Source: a virus. From it: a DNA stretch of 64,000 bases. Positions 8,471 to 16,041 of this stretch are shown here, one piece after another (position 1 is the stretch's first letter; every line of letters starts with the position of its first letter). Below the pieces are notes generated by a model. The model was not told the DNA's origin. It saw nothing but the letters and a program-made list of their open reading frames with translations, and did not search any database. The stretch is from positions 1 through 64,000 of IMG/VR virus record IMGVR_UViG_3300021962_008382. One strand, 5' to 3'. Both the position numbers and the translations under genes were made by a program.

Positions 8471-10373
8471 TTATAACTTCCTGCTCAGGGAAATACTTAA
8501 AGAAGATTATATTATCTGTCTTACGTTGTAGTACTTTATTTTTAATCTCTTTAAAGAAGTTCCACGCAAGAGGTACTACACAGACCGGTTCGCCTTCTTG
8601 GCTGATCATATCAGGAGAGTAAATCGGCACCTTATTACCCGGTGTATATAGACCTACCTTAAGAGGGTTGTCGTCTACGATATAATCCAGGAGAATACCG
8701 GAGTAGTTTAAGAATGTATTACCTTTAGCAGCTGCACCGTATCCAATTACCTTATAACCTTTACGTTTAAGATCTGAAATCGCGCGATATGTATCTTCAG
8801 CTACATTATTACATTTCATTGCATACTGCAGCATGTTTTTGTAAGTTATTCTCGGTCCTTCCTGTGCAATGAGTAAGTCCGAATTATCCTCACCTGTCTT
8901 TGATAGTACAAATACAAAGCTTGTACCATGAACAGGGGTTCTTTCAACCGCTCGTACAACTAAACCTGCTCTTTTAGCGAGCGCGCAGAACGACTCCACA
9001 CTAAAAAAAGAAATATGCTCGTGGTAGATAGTGTCAAACTGATTATTTTTTATCATATCAGCTTGGGATGTTTGTATAAACACATGACCATTGTCGTTTA
9101 GAATTTCTTTACAAAATTTTAAAAATTCTAATGGGTAGTCGTTATGTGCAAATACATTTTGAGCGGTAATAATATCGAACTTAGTATTAACGGTATCGAC
9201 ATAATCTCGGTCAAAATATCCTAACCATACGTTATGGTTTTTAGAACTAGTTGGAAAAAGGTTTTCTGCTGGATCTACTCCGTAAGTTGTATACCCCTTC
9301 TTCTTATAAGCATCCAGCTGAGTACCGTCGTTACAGGCGATATCAAGAACGGTTTTACTACCATCTCCGAACTGGGTCGTATAGTCTACAAACCAATCAA
9401 AATAATCTTTTAAGGTTTTAGTAGTACCGCTAACATAAAGGTAATCTTTAAAAAGAAGATCAGGATTAACTCTGTGTGTGAGCTGCACGTGGGTACATTT
9501 TTCACAGTAGTTAATTGCTAGAGGGTACTTGTATTCGAATTCTTCTTTTGTTTTTGTATAGCTGTTAGCAAGAGGTTGATCTTTTAGATCTAATATGACA
9601 TCTAACTGCTTATTACCGCAGCATAAACATTCAGTTATTTTTCGAAAATTATTGTAATCAGATGAAATAATATTTTCAATTTCTTCTTTAGACTTCATAT
9701 TCCAGCGGCGGTGGGATCCTGCAACGTAATGCATACCCATGACTCTTTCCCCATCTCGGAAGAAACATTTACCGTAGTCGGTTGCATCTGTCTTCCAGGT
9801 ATATGTCTTTATTTTATTTTCTAGGATATGTTTTCTAATTCTATAACCTACTTCTACGAAGCCGGTTGAACGATTTTGATTTACTTCCTCAGCAGTTATT
9901 ATCCATGATTGCGATTTAGCCAGGTTAACGTTGTAATATGCCCCGAAACAGCAAGGTATGTTTTTAAAGTTTGCTGGGTTTATATTTACCCAGTTCTTAG
10001 TATCTCTACCGTCGTTATACTCACAGCCAACTGCCAAATATCCTTGATCAAATTTTTCTCGTACATAGTCATGTATATTATTGTCTAAAAGAAAAAAATC
10101 GGAATCAATAATACTAACGATACCAGAATTAATATAAGACAGACCGATATTAATCGCATTACCGTGAGACACTCCATCATGAGCTGGATGGCTATCGATG
10201 GAAACCATAATATCAATAATAGGATCTGGTTCGAACGTTTTTTTATTTTCATTAAGAGTGTTATCAACAACTATTAGTCGATAGTCTTTATTAGGTAGTC
10301 TTCTCTTAAAATTTTTTATTTGAAGGTCTAAGAGGTCGTAATTGCCGAAGATTACGATGAGGTAGTTAATCAT
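8463..10373 (-). CDS. Fusion: N-terminal glycosyltransferase, C-terminal sugar C-methyltransferase
   Basis: About 636 residues from the ATG at 10373, whose ATGATTAA overlap with the epimerase gene suits coupling; an upstream ATG at 10388 is possible. Residues 1-240 form a GT-A unit (IVVDNTLNE, SHGNAINIGLSY, SIIDSDFFLL). From about 245 a Cys4 zinc-type domain (CLCCGN, YCEKC) precedes a SAM methyltransferase core (VLDIACNDGTQLDAY) and a C-terminal domain with IGYGAAAKGNTFLNY. That second half is the layout of NDP-hexose C-methyltransferases such as NovU/TylCIII. One polypeptide thus may methylate and transfer a sugar. Confidence 0.85.
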   Translation of the reverse strand: MINYLIVIFGNYDLLDLQIKNFKRRLPNKDYRLIVVDNTLNENKKTFEPDPIIDIMVSIDSHPAHDGVSHGNAINIGLSYINSGIVSIIDSDFFLLDNNIHDYVREKFDQGYLAVGCEYNDGRDTKNWVNINPANFKNIPCCFGAYYNVNLAKSQSWIITAEEVNQNRSTGFVEVGYRIRKHILENKIKTYTWKTDATDYGKCFFRDGERVMGMHYVAGSHRRWNMKSKEEIENIISSDYNNFRKITECLCCGNKQLDVILDLKDQPLANSYTKTKEEFEYKYPLAINYCEKCTHVQLTHRVNPDLLFKDYLYVSGTTKTLKDYFDWFVDYTTQFGDGSKTVLDIACNDGTQLDAYKKKGYTTYGVDPAENLFPTSSKNHNVWLGYFDRDYVDTVNTKFDIITAQNVFAHNDYPLEFLKFCKEILNDNGHVFIQTSQADMIKNNQFDTIYHEHISFFSVESFCALAKRAGLVVRAVERTPVHGTSFVFVLSKTGEDNSDLLIAQEGPRITYKNMLQYAMKCNNVAEDTYRAISDLKRKGYKVIGYGAAAKGNTFLNYSGILLDYIVDDNPLKVGLYTPGNKVPIYSPDMISQEGEPVCVVPLAWNFFKEIKNKVLQRKTDNIIFFKYFPEQEVINA

Positions 10374-11286
10374 ACTGGAAATACTCATTACGAGAAACGA
10401 TCACAGGCGATTTTTTAGTGTAACATTCGATGACATCGTCTACTACGCTAGATAGTGTTTCTTTAAATGTATACCCGTAGCTATTTTGAAATTTACTAGA
10501 GTCGGTGGCGAAGTTATAAATTCCTTGAGTATTACCTTTGTCGGTTATAGGTACACCCGTCTTTTCGCTTACTACCTTAGATATTTCACCTACTGTTGAA
10601 TTAAAAGATACAAGATTGTAAATATCAGAAACACCGGGATTAACAAGAATAATATACACTGCTCTTACTAGATCTTTAATTGATAAAATAGGTCTATTAA
10701 TATGGCTATTAGTTACATTAATTAGATTTTGATATAGAGCTGTATACACCATGCAGTTTATCATAAGATCTCTGCGAATTACAGGTGATCCTCCGTTAAC
10801 GGTCCCGAATCTAAGACCTACTATCTTTCTACCTGACCCGGGTTTTTTATACGCATTAGCTACGAAGTCTAGAGTGAGTTTTGTAAGATCATAGTTGTTT
10901 ATGTATTCTAAGCAAATATCTTCTTCTGTAAATACTTTATTATTTCGATTACCATAAACTGAAGAACTACTAGCATAGATTATTTTCTGAGAGGGGGTCG
11001 TCTTTTCAATGAGATTGTGGAAATTACGCACATTATTCTTCCACGGTGATGATAACGGCCCGTCACACATTTGAACGCTAGAATGACCAGCAAGTAAAAC
11101 AATATTATTGAATTCTCTTAGAAAAGATTCTGAAAGATTATTATAATCGCAACCTCTATTACCAAAATTAATAACCTCTAATGGTATTTTATTTGCCCCG
11201 TCAATGTCAGTTGATGATTGTAAGTATGGTACTAAGTGCGACCCTATGTATCCATTACCCCCTAAAATAAGTGTTCTTGATCTCAT
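10366..11286 (-). CDS. NAD-dependent sugar epimerase/dehydratase (SDR family)
   Basis: 306 residues, extended short-chain dehydrogenase. The Rossmann motif LILGGNGYIGSHL is at the N-terminus, the catalytic Ser region is IYASSSSVYG near residue 108, and YDLTK supplies the Tyr and Lys. Interconverts nucleotide sugars (epimerase, dehydratase or reductase; not distinguishable here). Next to an aminotransferase and methyltransferases, so it likely makes the activated sugar for the cassette. Confidence 0.9.
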   Translation of the reverse strand: MRSRTLILGGNGYIGSHLVPYLQSSTDIDGANKIPLEVINFGNRGCDYNNLSESFLREFNNIVLLAGHSSVQMCDGPLSSPWKNNVRNFHNLIEKTTPSQKIIYASSSSVYGNRNNKVFTEEDICLEYINNYDLTKLTLDFVANAYKKPGSGRKIVGLRFGTVNGGSPVIRRDLMINCMVYTALYQNLINVTNSHINRPILSIKDLVRAVYIILVNPGVSDIYNLVSFNSTVGEISKVVSEKTGVPITDKGNTQGIYNFATDSSKFQNSYGYTFKETLSSVVDDVIECYTKKSPVIVSRNEYFQYD

Positions 11287-12116
11287 TCATTCACCATGTA
11301 CATATACTCTTCTAGATTACCTGTTGATTTCTTATCTGTAGAAGTAATAGGTATATACTTTTCGTTTTTTGTTATAGTTCTGTAATCAATGCTGAATCGA
11401 ACTAAGTTAGTAGTATTATTGTGCGACCCATGAACATGGTGAGCAGAAAAGACCGTCTCTGTACCTCTAGGATGAATTATTAAAAACTTATGCTCGTCTA
11501 ACACATCATCATAAGGTACAGGGTGAGGTCTATCTTCTTTGGTTACGTTTTCCCTCGCGATATTTCTATATTTTTGATCCCATGTATCTAAATCAAAGAC
11601 TTCAGAGTTATTTTCAATTTTAAGGTTAAAATACGCAGGTGCAATATAGAAAGTAGATTCAGGAGTAACGTTAGAAAGAGTCATCCAATGATTAACCTGT
11701 CTTTCAGTACCCCCATACCAAGTGTCTCGGTGTGGTTTATAATTATAAGAGATTCCTGAAGAAAGAAAAGATGAATTCGGTATAATACGAAGTCTCGGCT
11801 TATCAAACAACATTAATTCTACATCTTCAGTATTATAGCGATCTCGTATAAGTTGACGGGTAAGTTCCTTTGTTAGATCGCTTTCCGTAAACCGGGATTT
11901 AACCCAGGTACTTTTCTTTACAAAAAGATCTATATTTTCTTCATATGGTTTATGAGATATATTTTCGATCTTTTCTTCAAAGACTCCCTCTATTAAATCT
12001 TTTGCATATTCACAAAGAAGAAGACTAGCTTTATTTGCTGGGAGTGTTGCAATACTCCCGTTTAATATTTCTTGAATATTAACTTTGTTATCTAATCTAA
12101 ACGTTTTTGTTTTCAA
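11283..12116 (-). CDS. 2-oxoglutarate/Fe(II)-dependent oxygenase
   Basis: 277 residues. The facial triad is visible as YNYKPHRDTWYGG (HxD) and FSAHHVHGSHNN (second His); the 2OG-binding Arg is probably in LVRFSIDYR. Phytanoyl-CoA dioxygenase-like enzymes hydroxylate small molecules or side chains. Set inside the glycan cassette with 4-base overlaps on both sides, it may oxidise a sugar or an acyl group on one; substrate unproven. Confidence 0.8.
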   Translation of the reverse strand: MKTKTFRLDNKVNIQEILNGSIATLPANKASLLLCEYAKDLIEGVFEEKIENISHKPYEENIDLFVKKSTWVKSRFTESDLTKELTRQLIRDRYNTEDVELMLFDKPRLRIIPNSSFLSSGISYNYKPHRDTWYGGTERQVNHWMTLSNVTPESTFYIAPAYFNLKIENNSEVFDLDTWDQKYRNIARENVTKEDRPHPVPYDDVLDEHKFLIIHPRGTETVFSAHHVHGSHNNTTNLVRFSIDYRTITKNEKYIPITSTDKKSTGNLEEYMYMVNE

Positions 12117-13216
12117 GCTAAAGCCTCATATCGAAAATTGTTAAGTAATTTTATGATCTTATACTTATCTTTTTCTGTTAGCCAGCAACCTACTGGTATA
12201 CAGATTTGTGTTTCCGAAAATTTATCGACACCTGGTCTTTCATCACCACCATAATGAATAGTTGTATCGTACATATCGTTACGATAGTGAACCGGGCTTG
12301 TGGCTACATCATTTTTATGCATGTAGTCTGTAAATACCTGGCGCATACCTTTCTCAACATGCATACTGAATAACCAATAAGAGCAAGTATTATCCCATGT
12401 AGGTAGAGTTAAGCGGGGATTGTCTATATTTTCGATATACTTTTTTGCATTATTACGGTTGGCTACAACCGACTTAAAAGATAAGGGTAGATTAGCGATA
12501 CCTATAGCGGCATTAATATCATTCATGTGGTATTTAAAACCAACATTAGTAATATTTTGCGTGCATCTAAACGATTGATTTTTTGTTCTATCTAACCCAT
12601 ACCAACGTAAAGTTTTAGCTAGTTGAGTAGTTTCTTCATCCGGGGCAATCAAGATACCTCCGTCCCCACATGTCAAGAACTTGATAGCCTGAAAGCTATA
12701 GCAGATATAATCTCCTCGTTCAGGTTTATTTTCCGCAGATAGAAATACATCCCAGGTATGTGCTGCGTCTTCTATTACCGGTATATTAAACGACTTAAGC
12801 TGTTTATAATCGCAGAATTTACCTGCCCAGTTAACGGCTATAATAGCTTTCGTTCTTGGGGTGATAAGTTTTTTTACGGATTCTGGTTTAATTAGCCCTG
12901 TGATCGGATCAATATCAGCCCACTTTATAATAGCGTGACGATGAATAATATGTACGTTAGACGCAAAACATGTTTGAGGGGTAGTTATTATCTCATCACC
13001 AGGTTTAACACCAATAAGCTCTAGTGCAAGATCAATAGCTGAAGTACAACTATTTACTGTCACCGGTGAAGTTTTAGTACCGAGAAAACTTGAACTTTGA
13101 AGCATGTCTTCAAATTCATCTACCTTACTTCCTTGGCCAATATAACCTGAATTAAGTACAGCTGAGACGCTTGCTGCAGCTGTATCTGACATCACAACTT
13201 TAAATAAAGGTATCAT
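12113..13216 (-). CDS. DegT/DnrJ/EryC1/StrS sugar aminotransferase
   Basis: 367 residues, full family length. PLP site: SCTSAIDLALELIG, the Asp in PVIEDAAHTW, and the Schiff-base Lys in SFQAIKFLTCGDGG near residue 180. Family members transfer an amino group from glutamate to a keto-sugar nucleotide. With the SDR enzyme and the GNAT nearby this gives keto, amino, then N-acyl sugar chemistry. Confidence 0.93.
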   Translation of the reverse strand: MIPLFKVVMSDTAAASVSAVLNSGYIGQGSKVDEFEDMLQSSSFLGTKTSPVTVNSCTSAIDLALELIGVKPGDEIITTPQTCFASNVHIIHRHAIIKWADIDPITGLIKPESVKKLITPRTKAIIAVNWAGKFCDYKQLKSFNIPVIEDAAHTWDVFLSAENKPERGDYICYSFQAIKFLTCGDGGILIAPDEETTQLAKTLRWYGLDRTKNQSFRCTQNITNVGFKYHMNDINAAIGIANLPLSFKSVVANRNNAKKYIENIDNPRLTLPTWDNTCSYWLFSMHVEKGMRQVFTDYMHKNDVATSPVHYRNDMYDTTIHYGGDERPGVDKFSETQICIPVGCWLTEKDKYKIIKLLNNFRYEALA

Positions 13217-13893
13217 ACTCTTATTTTATCTAGTTTACCGAATATTTTTTCGTGATAACTTCTTTTTACAAACATAATATCTATCTGAAGTAGTACATTT
13301 TCAGAGCGATGTATTTCAAATACATCTACAGGAATAAAATCTTTTGATCCCATGTGTGCAATATATTCCCCGATTCTAGGTGCACCGCTATTGTAGTTAA
13401 TAATAGGGCATTCCATGTAGACCAGACTAGCATTATTTAGCGCTTTCTCCCCACCTAAGAAAATATCCAGTTCAGAACCCTGAGTATCAATTTTTATGAA
13501 ATCAGGCAAAGGTAGATTGTGTTGATTGATTATACTGTCGAGTGTTGTACAAGGCAACCTAGTTGGGATACTATTATCGTAATGAGCGGTAGTTTCTTTA
13601 TAATAGGAATCCCCAGTATCACCACTCTGATAGAAGTCTACAAATTTAGTATTTGGACTACTCAGCACACCGATGTTGTAAAAGAATGAAAGCTGATTAT
13701 TAAGTTGCTTAATATGCGGTTCATATTGTGGATTGGCTTCAAAAAGAAAAAAATCACTATCAAAAAGAACACTAGACTTCATTTGAGAAGTCCAAATACC
13801 TCTACATGCACCTACATCATAAACAGTCTTTAGACTGCCGCCATTTGCTTTTATTTGTCTTATGAAGTTTGTTAAATTAGATACCTGAGTCAT
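13213..13893 (-). CDS. FkbM-family methyltransferase
   Basis: About 226 residues from the ATG at 13893; a longer reading from 13929 would overlap the GNAT gene by 53 bases. SAM fold: TVYDVGACRGIWTSQM, FLFEANPQY and the FkbM hallmark DFIKIDTQGSELDIFLGG. Usually O-methylates sugars or similar hydroxyls, a common end-cap in glycan cassettes. Overlaps DegT by 4 bases. Confidence 0.88.
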   Translation of the reverse strand: MTQVSNLTNFIRQIKANGGSLKTVYDVGACRGIWTSQMKSSVLFDSDFFLFEANPQYEPHIKQLNNQLSFFYNIGVLSSPNTKFVDFYQSGDTGDSYYKETTAHYDNSIPTRLPCTTLDSIINQHNLPLPDFIKIDTQGSELDIFLGGEKALNNASLVYMECPIINYNSGAPRIGEYIAHMGSKDFIPVDVFEIHRSENVLLQIDIMFVKRSYHEKIFGKLDKIRV

Positions 13894-14335
13894 ATTTGTA
13901 TTCCATAGTATAGATTTTTTCGTTCTCACCGATGATACTAAAACCTAACTTTTCATATACCTTGAAAGCTCTTAAGTTTGTCTTCAATACTTCTAGTCTA
14001 ATGGGTTGCTGTTTGTTGCAGTTATCTACCAAGAACTTAAAGAGCGTTTGACCGAGGCCCTTGTCGCGATATTCCGGAATTAACCCTCCTGTAAGTAAAT
14101 ACTGACTTGGTTCAAGGTGAATAACCCCAAATCCAGCATCTACAGCAACCGCCCCGTACTCAATACTATACGCAATATACAACTCGTATTTCTTATAAGC
14201 AGTCTTAAACCATTCTCGCTGCTGCTCAGGAGTAATTTCATCGGTACTCCTCGTCATAAAAGAGGAGCATTTATTTCGAATTGTACGAAGAATCTCAGCT
14301 TCTGCTTCCGTAGTTACTCTCTTAAACACTAGCAT
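13877..14335 (-). CDS. GNAT N-acyltransferase
   Basis: 152 residues. GNAT motif A is LIPEYRDKGLGQTLFKFL near residue 85, with the later KVYEKLGFSIIGE strand-helix. Transfers an acyl group from CoA, here plausibly to the amino sugar made by the DegT enzyme. Overlaps the glycosyltransferase gene upstream by 7 bases. Confidence 0.87.
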   Translation of the reverse strand: MLVFKRVTTEAEAEILRTIRNKCSSFMTRSTDEITPEQQREWFKTAYKKYELYIAYSIEYGAVAVDAGFGVIHLEPSQYLLTGGLIPEYRDKGLGQTLFKFLVDNCNKQQPIRLEVLKTNLRAFKVYEKLGFSIIGENEKIYTMEYKYDSGI

Positions 14336-15279
14336 AAAAATACCTCGTCAAATTTCTTCATAACATCTTTAGGGTTAAATTCTTTTACACGTTGCGTCCA
14401 ATCTTCTTTAATATCTTTAACGTTGTGGAGTAGATAGTTAAGATCGTCTTCGTTGTTGTAGAGGGTATTAGACCCCTTTAGCATTTCTAAATGATTTTTG
14501 TCATGCCCTCCGTTCCATGCAATAACGGGCTTATTGAAATGTAGAAACTCTGCGATCGACAAACCAAATGACTCGCCGCGACCTCTTGCGTGAAGCATAG
14601 CATCACACATATGGATAAAGTTAGACTTTTTCACCGGGGAATGGGTTTCATTGAAGTACATTACATTATCATGTTGTACGAAAGGTTCAGTATTTAAGAA
14701 TGCAAAAACAAACTTATCTGTATCTAGTAATTTTTTAATCGTTTCCTTCACACCTGGAATGTCGAACGTATAGTATCCCCCCATTCTACCAATGACTGTT
14801 TGATCCGGTCTTATCATGAAAAATTCTCTTAGATCGGTATCACCCGGGGGTGGTAGATTTACTATATGAGGTACATAAGGAGTTTGCCCCTGCGACATCT
14901 CATCAGATAACCATTTCGAAATGTATGCATACTTATCGCCATGAGGTTGATTATACTGAAACACAGCATGAACAGCGGTCTTACAATTGGTAGGCAAGGG
15001 CTTTCGCTCACCTGAATCAATAAAGTAAGCCAGATCGACTTTTTCTTGGTCGATTTTCTTTTCTAGATCACCGGCCCTATATCCTACTACTTTAAATTTT
15101 TTTTCTAATTCATCTATTACTGCCTGCTCATTACCCATGTCTTTTTCTGGACCATAAGTCTTGCAGTAGGTAATTACTGACTCATTACCAAGTATTTCCT
15201 GGTTGTAGTGCGCATAGTCTGCAATCGCAACAGATGTGCCTCTGTAGTTGAGCGTATTAGCATGAAACAAAATTTTCAC
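14329..15279 (-). CDS. GT-B fold glycosyltransferase (family 1/4-like)
   Basis: 316 residues. N-terminal Rossmann half starts MKILFHANTLNYRGTS; the C-terminal nucleotide-sugar half carries the EX7E pattern GESFGLSIAEFLHFNKP near residue 240, as in retaining GT4 enzymes. Only GT-B enzyme of the cassette; acceptor unknown. The start overlaps the next gene by 4 bases. Confidence 0.85.
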   Translation of the reverse strand: MKILFHANTLNYRGTSVAIADYAHYNQEILGNESVITYCKTYGPEKDMGNEQAVIDELEKKFKVVGYRAGDLEKKIDQEKVDLAYFIDSGERKPLPTNCKTAVHAVFQYNQPHGDKYAYISKWLSDEMSQGQTPYVPHIVNLPPPGDTDLREFFMIRPDQTVIGRMGGYYTFDIPGVKETIKKLLDTDKFVFAFLNTEPFVQHDNVMYFNETHSPVKKSNFIHMCDAMLHARGRGESFGLSIAEFLHFNKPVIAWNGGHDKNHLEMLKGSNTLYNNEDDLNYLLHNVKDIKEDWTQRVKEFNPKDVMKKFDEVFLC

Positions 15280-15956
15280 GGGACGACTTTTCCTCTATAA
15301 TCTAGTGTCTTCGAATTAAAGTGGGTTGTATTATCAAATCTACCTTTTACTATTTCTTCACATCTTTCTGCAAACAGCTGCATGTTATTACCCATTCTAC
15401 CTTGATAGAGATGGTAGACTGTGTTTTCAAAAGTTGTACCTACCCCATAATAACCATAATTACCTAACGGCCAAACTCCTTCTACTGGTTCACGTTCGAA
15501 TGTAGTTGGATACAAACAGCGATACCGAATATTAAGTTCTTCTGCTCTATAGGTAACTTCTTCGGCTACGTCGCCGCGATTGCTTTCAGCAAATGATGTA
15601 TGCAGTTGTTGCCAACAGCTTTTCGTCATTACATAAAAAGCTGGTGCTGCATATATGTGTGTCTTAGGGGGTATGTGATTAGATACTTGAGTTATACCTA
15701 GAAAGGTCTTCGTTCTTTGTACATGCTTGATGCATTCAAGCATTTTAATCTTATCAATCGGTACACAGTCAGCATCAAAGAATACGACAATATCGGATGT
15801 AGAGTTGGCCATGACTCTATCCATCCATTGACCGTGAGGGGTATATTCTTCGTAATAATTTACAGGTATCTCGAAGTGATCGGTTACCCGTTTATGTGCT
15901 TTAATTTGAAGGGGGTCTGAGTTAGGCCAGTATAAGCAATTAAACTCAACTTTCAT
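15276..15956 (-). CDS. GT-A-like glycosyltransferase, first gene of the glycan cassette
   Basis: About 226 residues from the ATG at 15956, chosen because AGGA lies about 10 bases upstream and the promoter at 15987-16015 fits. DxD-type site IVVFFDADCVPID near residue 65; aromatic-rich C-terminus (GNYGYYGVGTTFEN). Sequence is more phage-like than standard GT2. It opens a gene run that continues without a clear break into gp45 and the clamp loader. Confidence 0.75.
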   Translation of the reverse strand: MKVEFNCLYWPNSDPLQIKAHKRVTDHFEIPVNYYEEYTPHGQWMDRVMANSTSDIVVFFDADCVPIDKIKMLECIKHVQRTKTFLGITQVSNHIPPKTHIYAAPAFYVMTKSCWQQLHTSFAESNRGDVAEEVTYRAEELNIRYRCLYPTTFEREPVEGVWPLGNYGYYGVGTTFENTVYHLYQGRMGNNMQLFAERCEEIVKGRFDNTTHFNSKTLDYRGKVVP

Positions 15957-15986
15957 AGTATAGTCATCCTGTAAAAGACACCACAC

Positions 15987-16015
15987 ATTATATAGGAGTT
16001 AAAACAGGAGTGCAA
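15987..16015 (-). promoter_or_regulatory. Sigma-70-type promoter for the glycan cassette
   Basis: Minus strand TTGCAC, 17-base spacer, TATAAT, about 30 bases upstream of the first glycosyltransferase. Its -35 overlaps the TonB receptor terminator. Confidence 0.75.
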
Positions 16016-16031
16016 TAGCTACACCCCTGTT
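16003..16031 (-). terminator. Terminator after the TonB-dependent receptor
   Basis: 10-bp stem (AACAGGGGTG against CACTCCTGTT, one G-T pair), 9-base loop, followed by TTAACTCC. It begins 11 bases after the receptor stop and ends the exported-protein operon. Confidence 0.65.
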
Positions 16032-16041
16032 TTTGGTTAAG

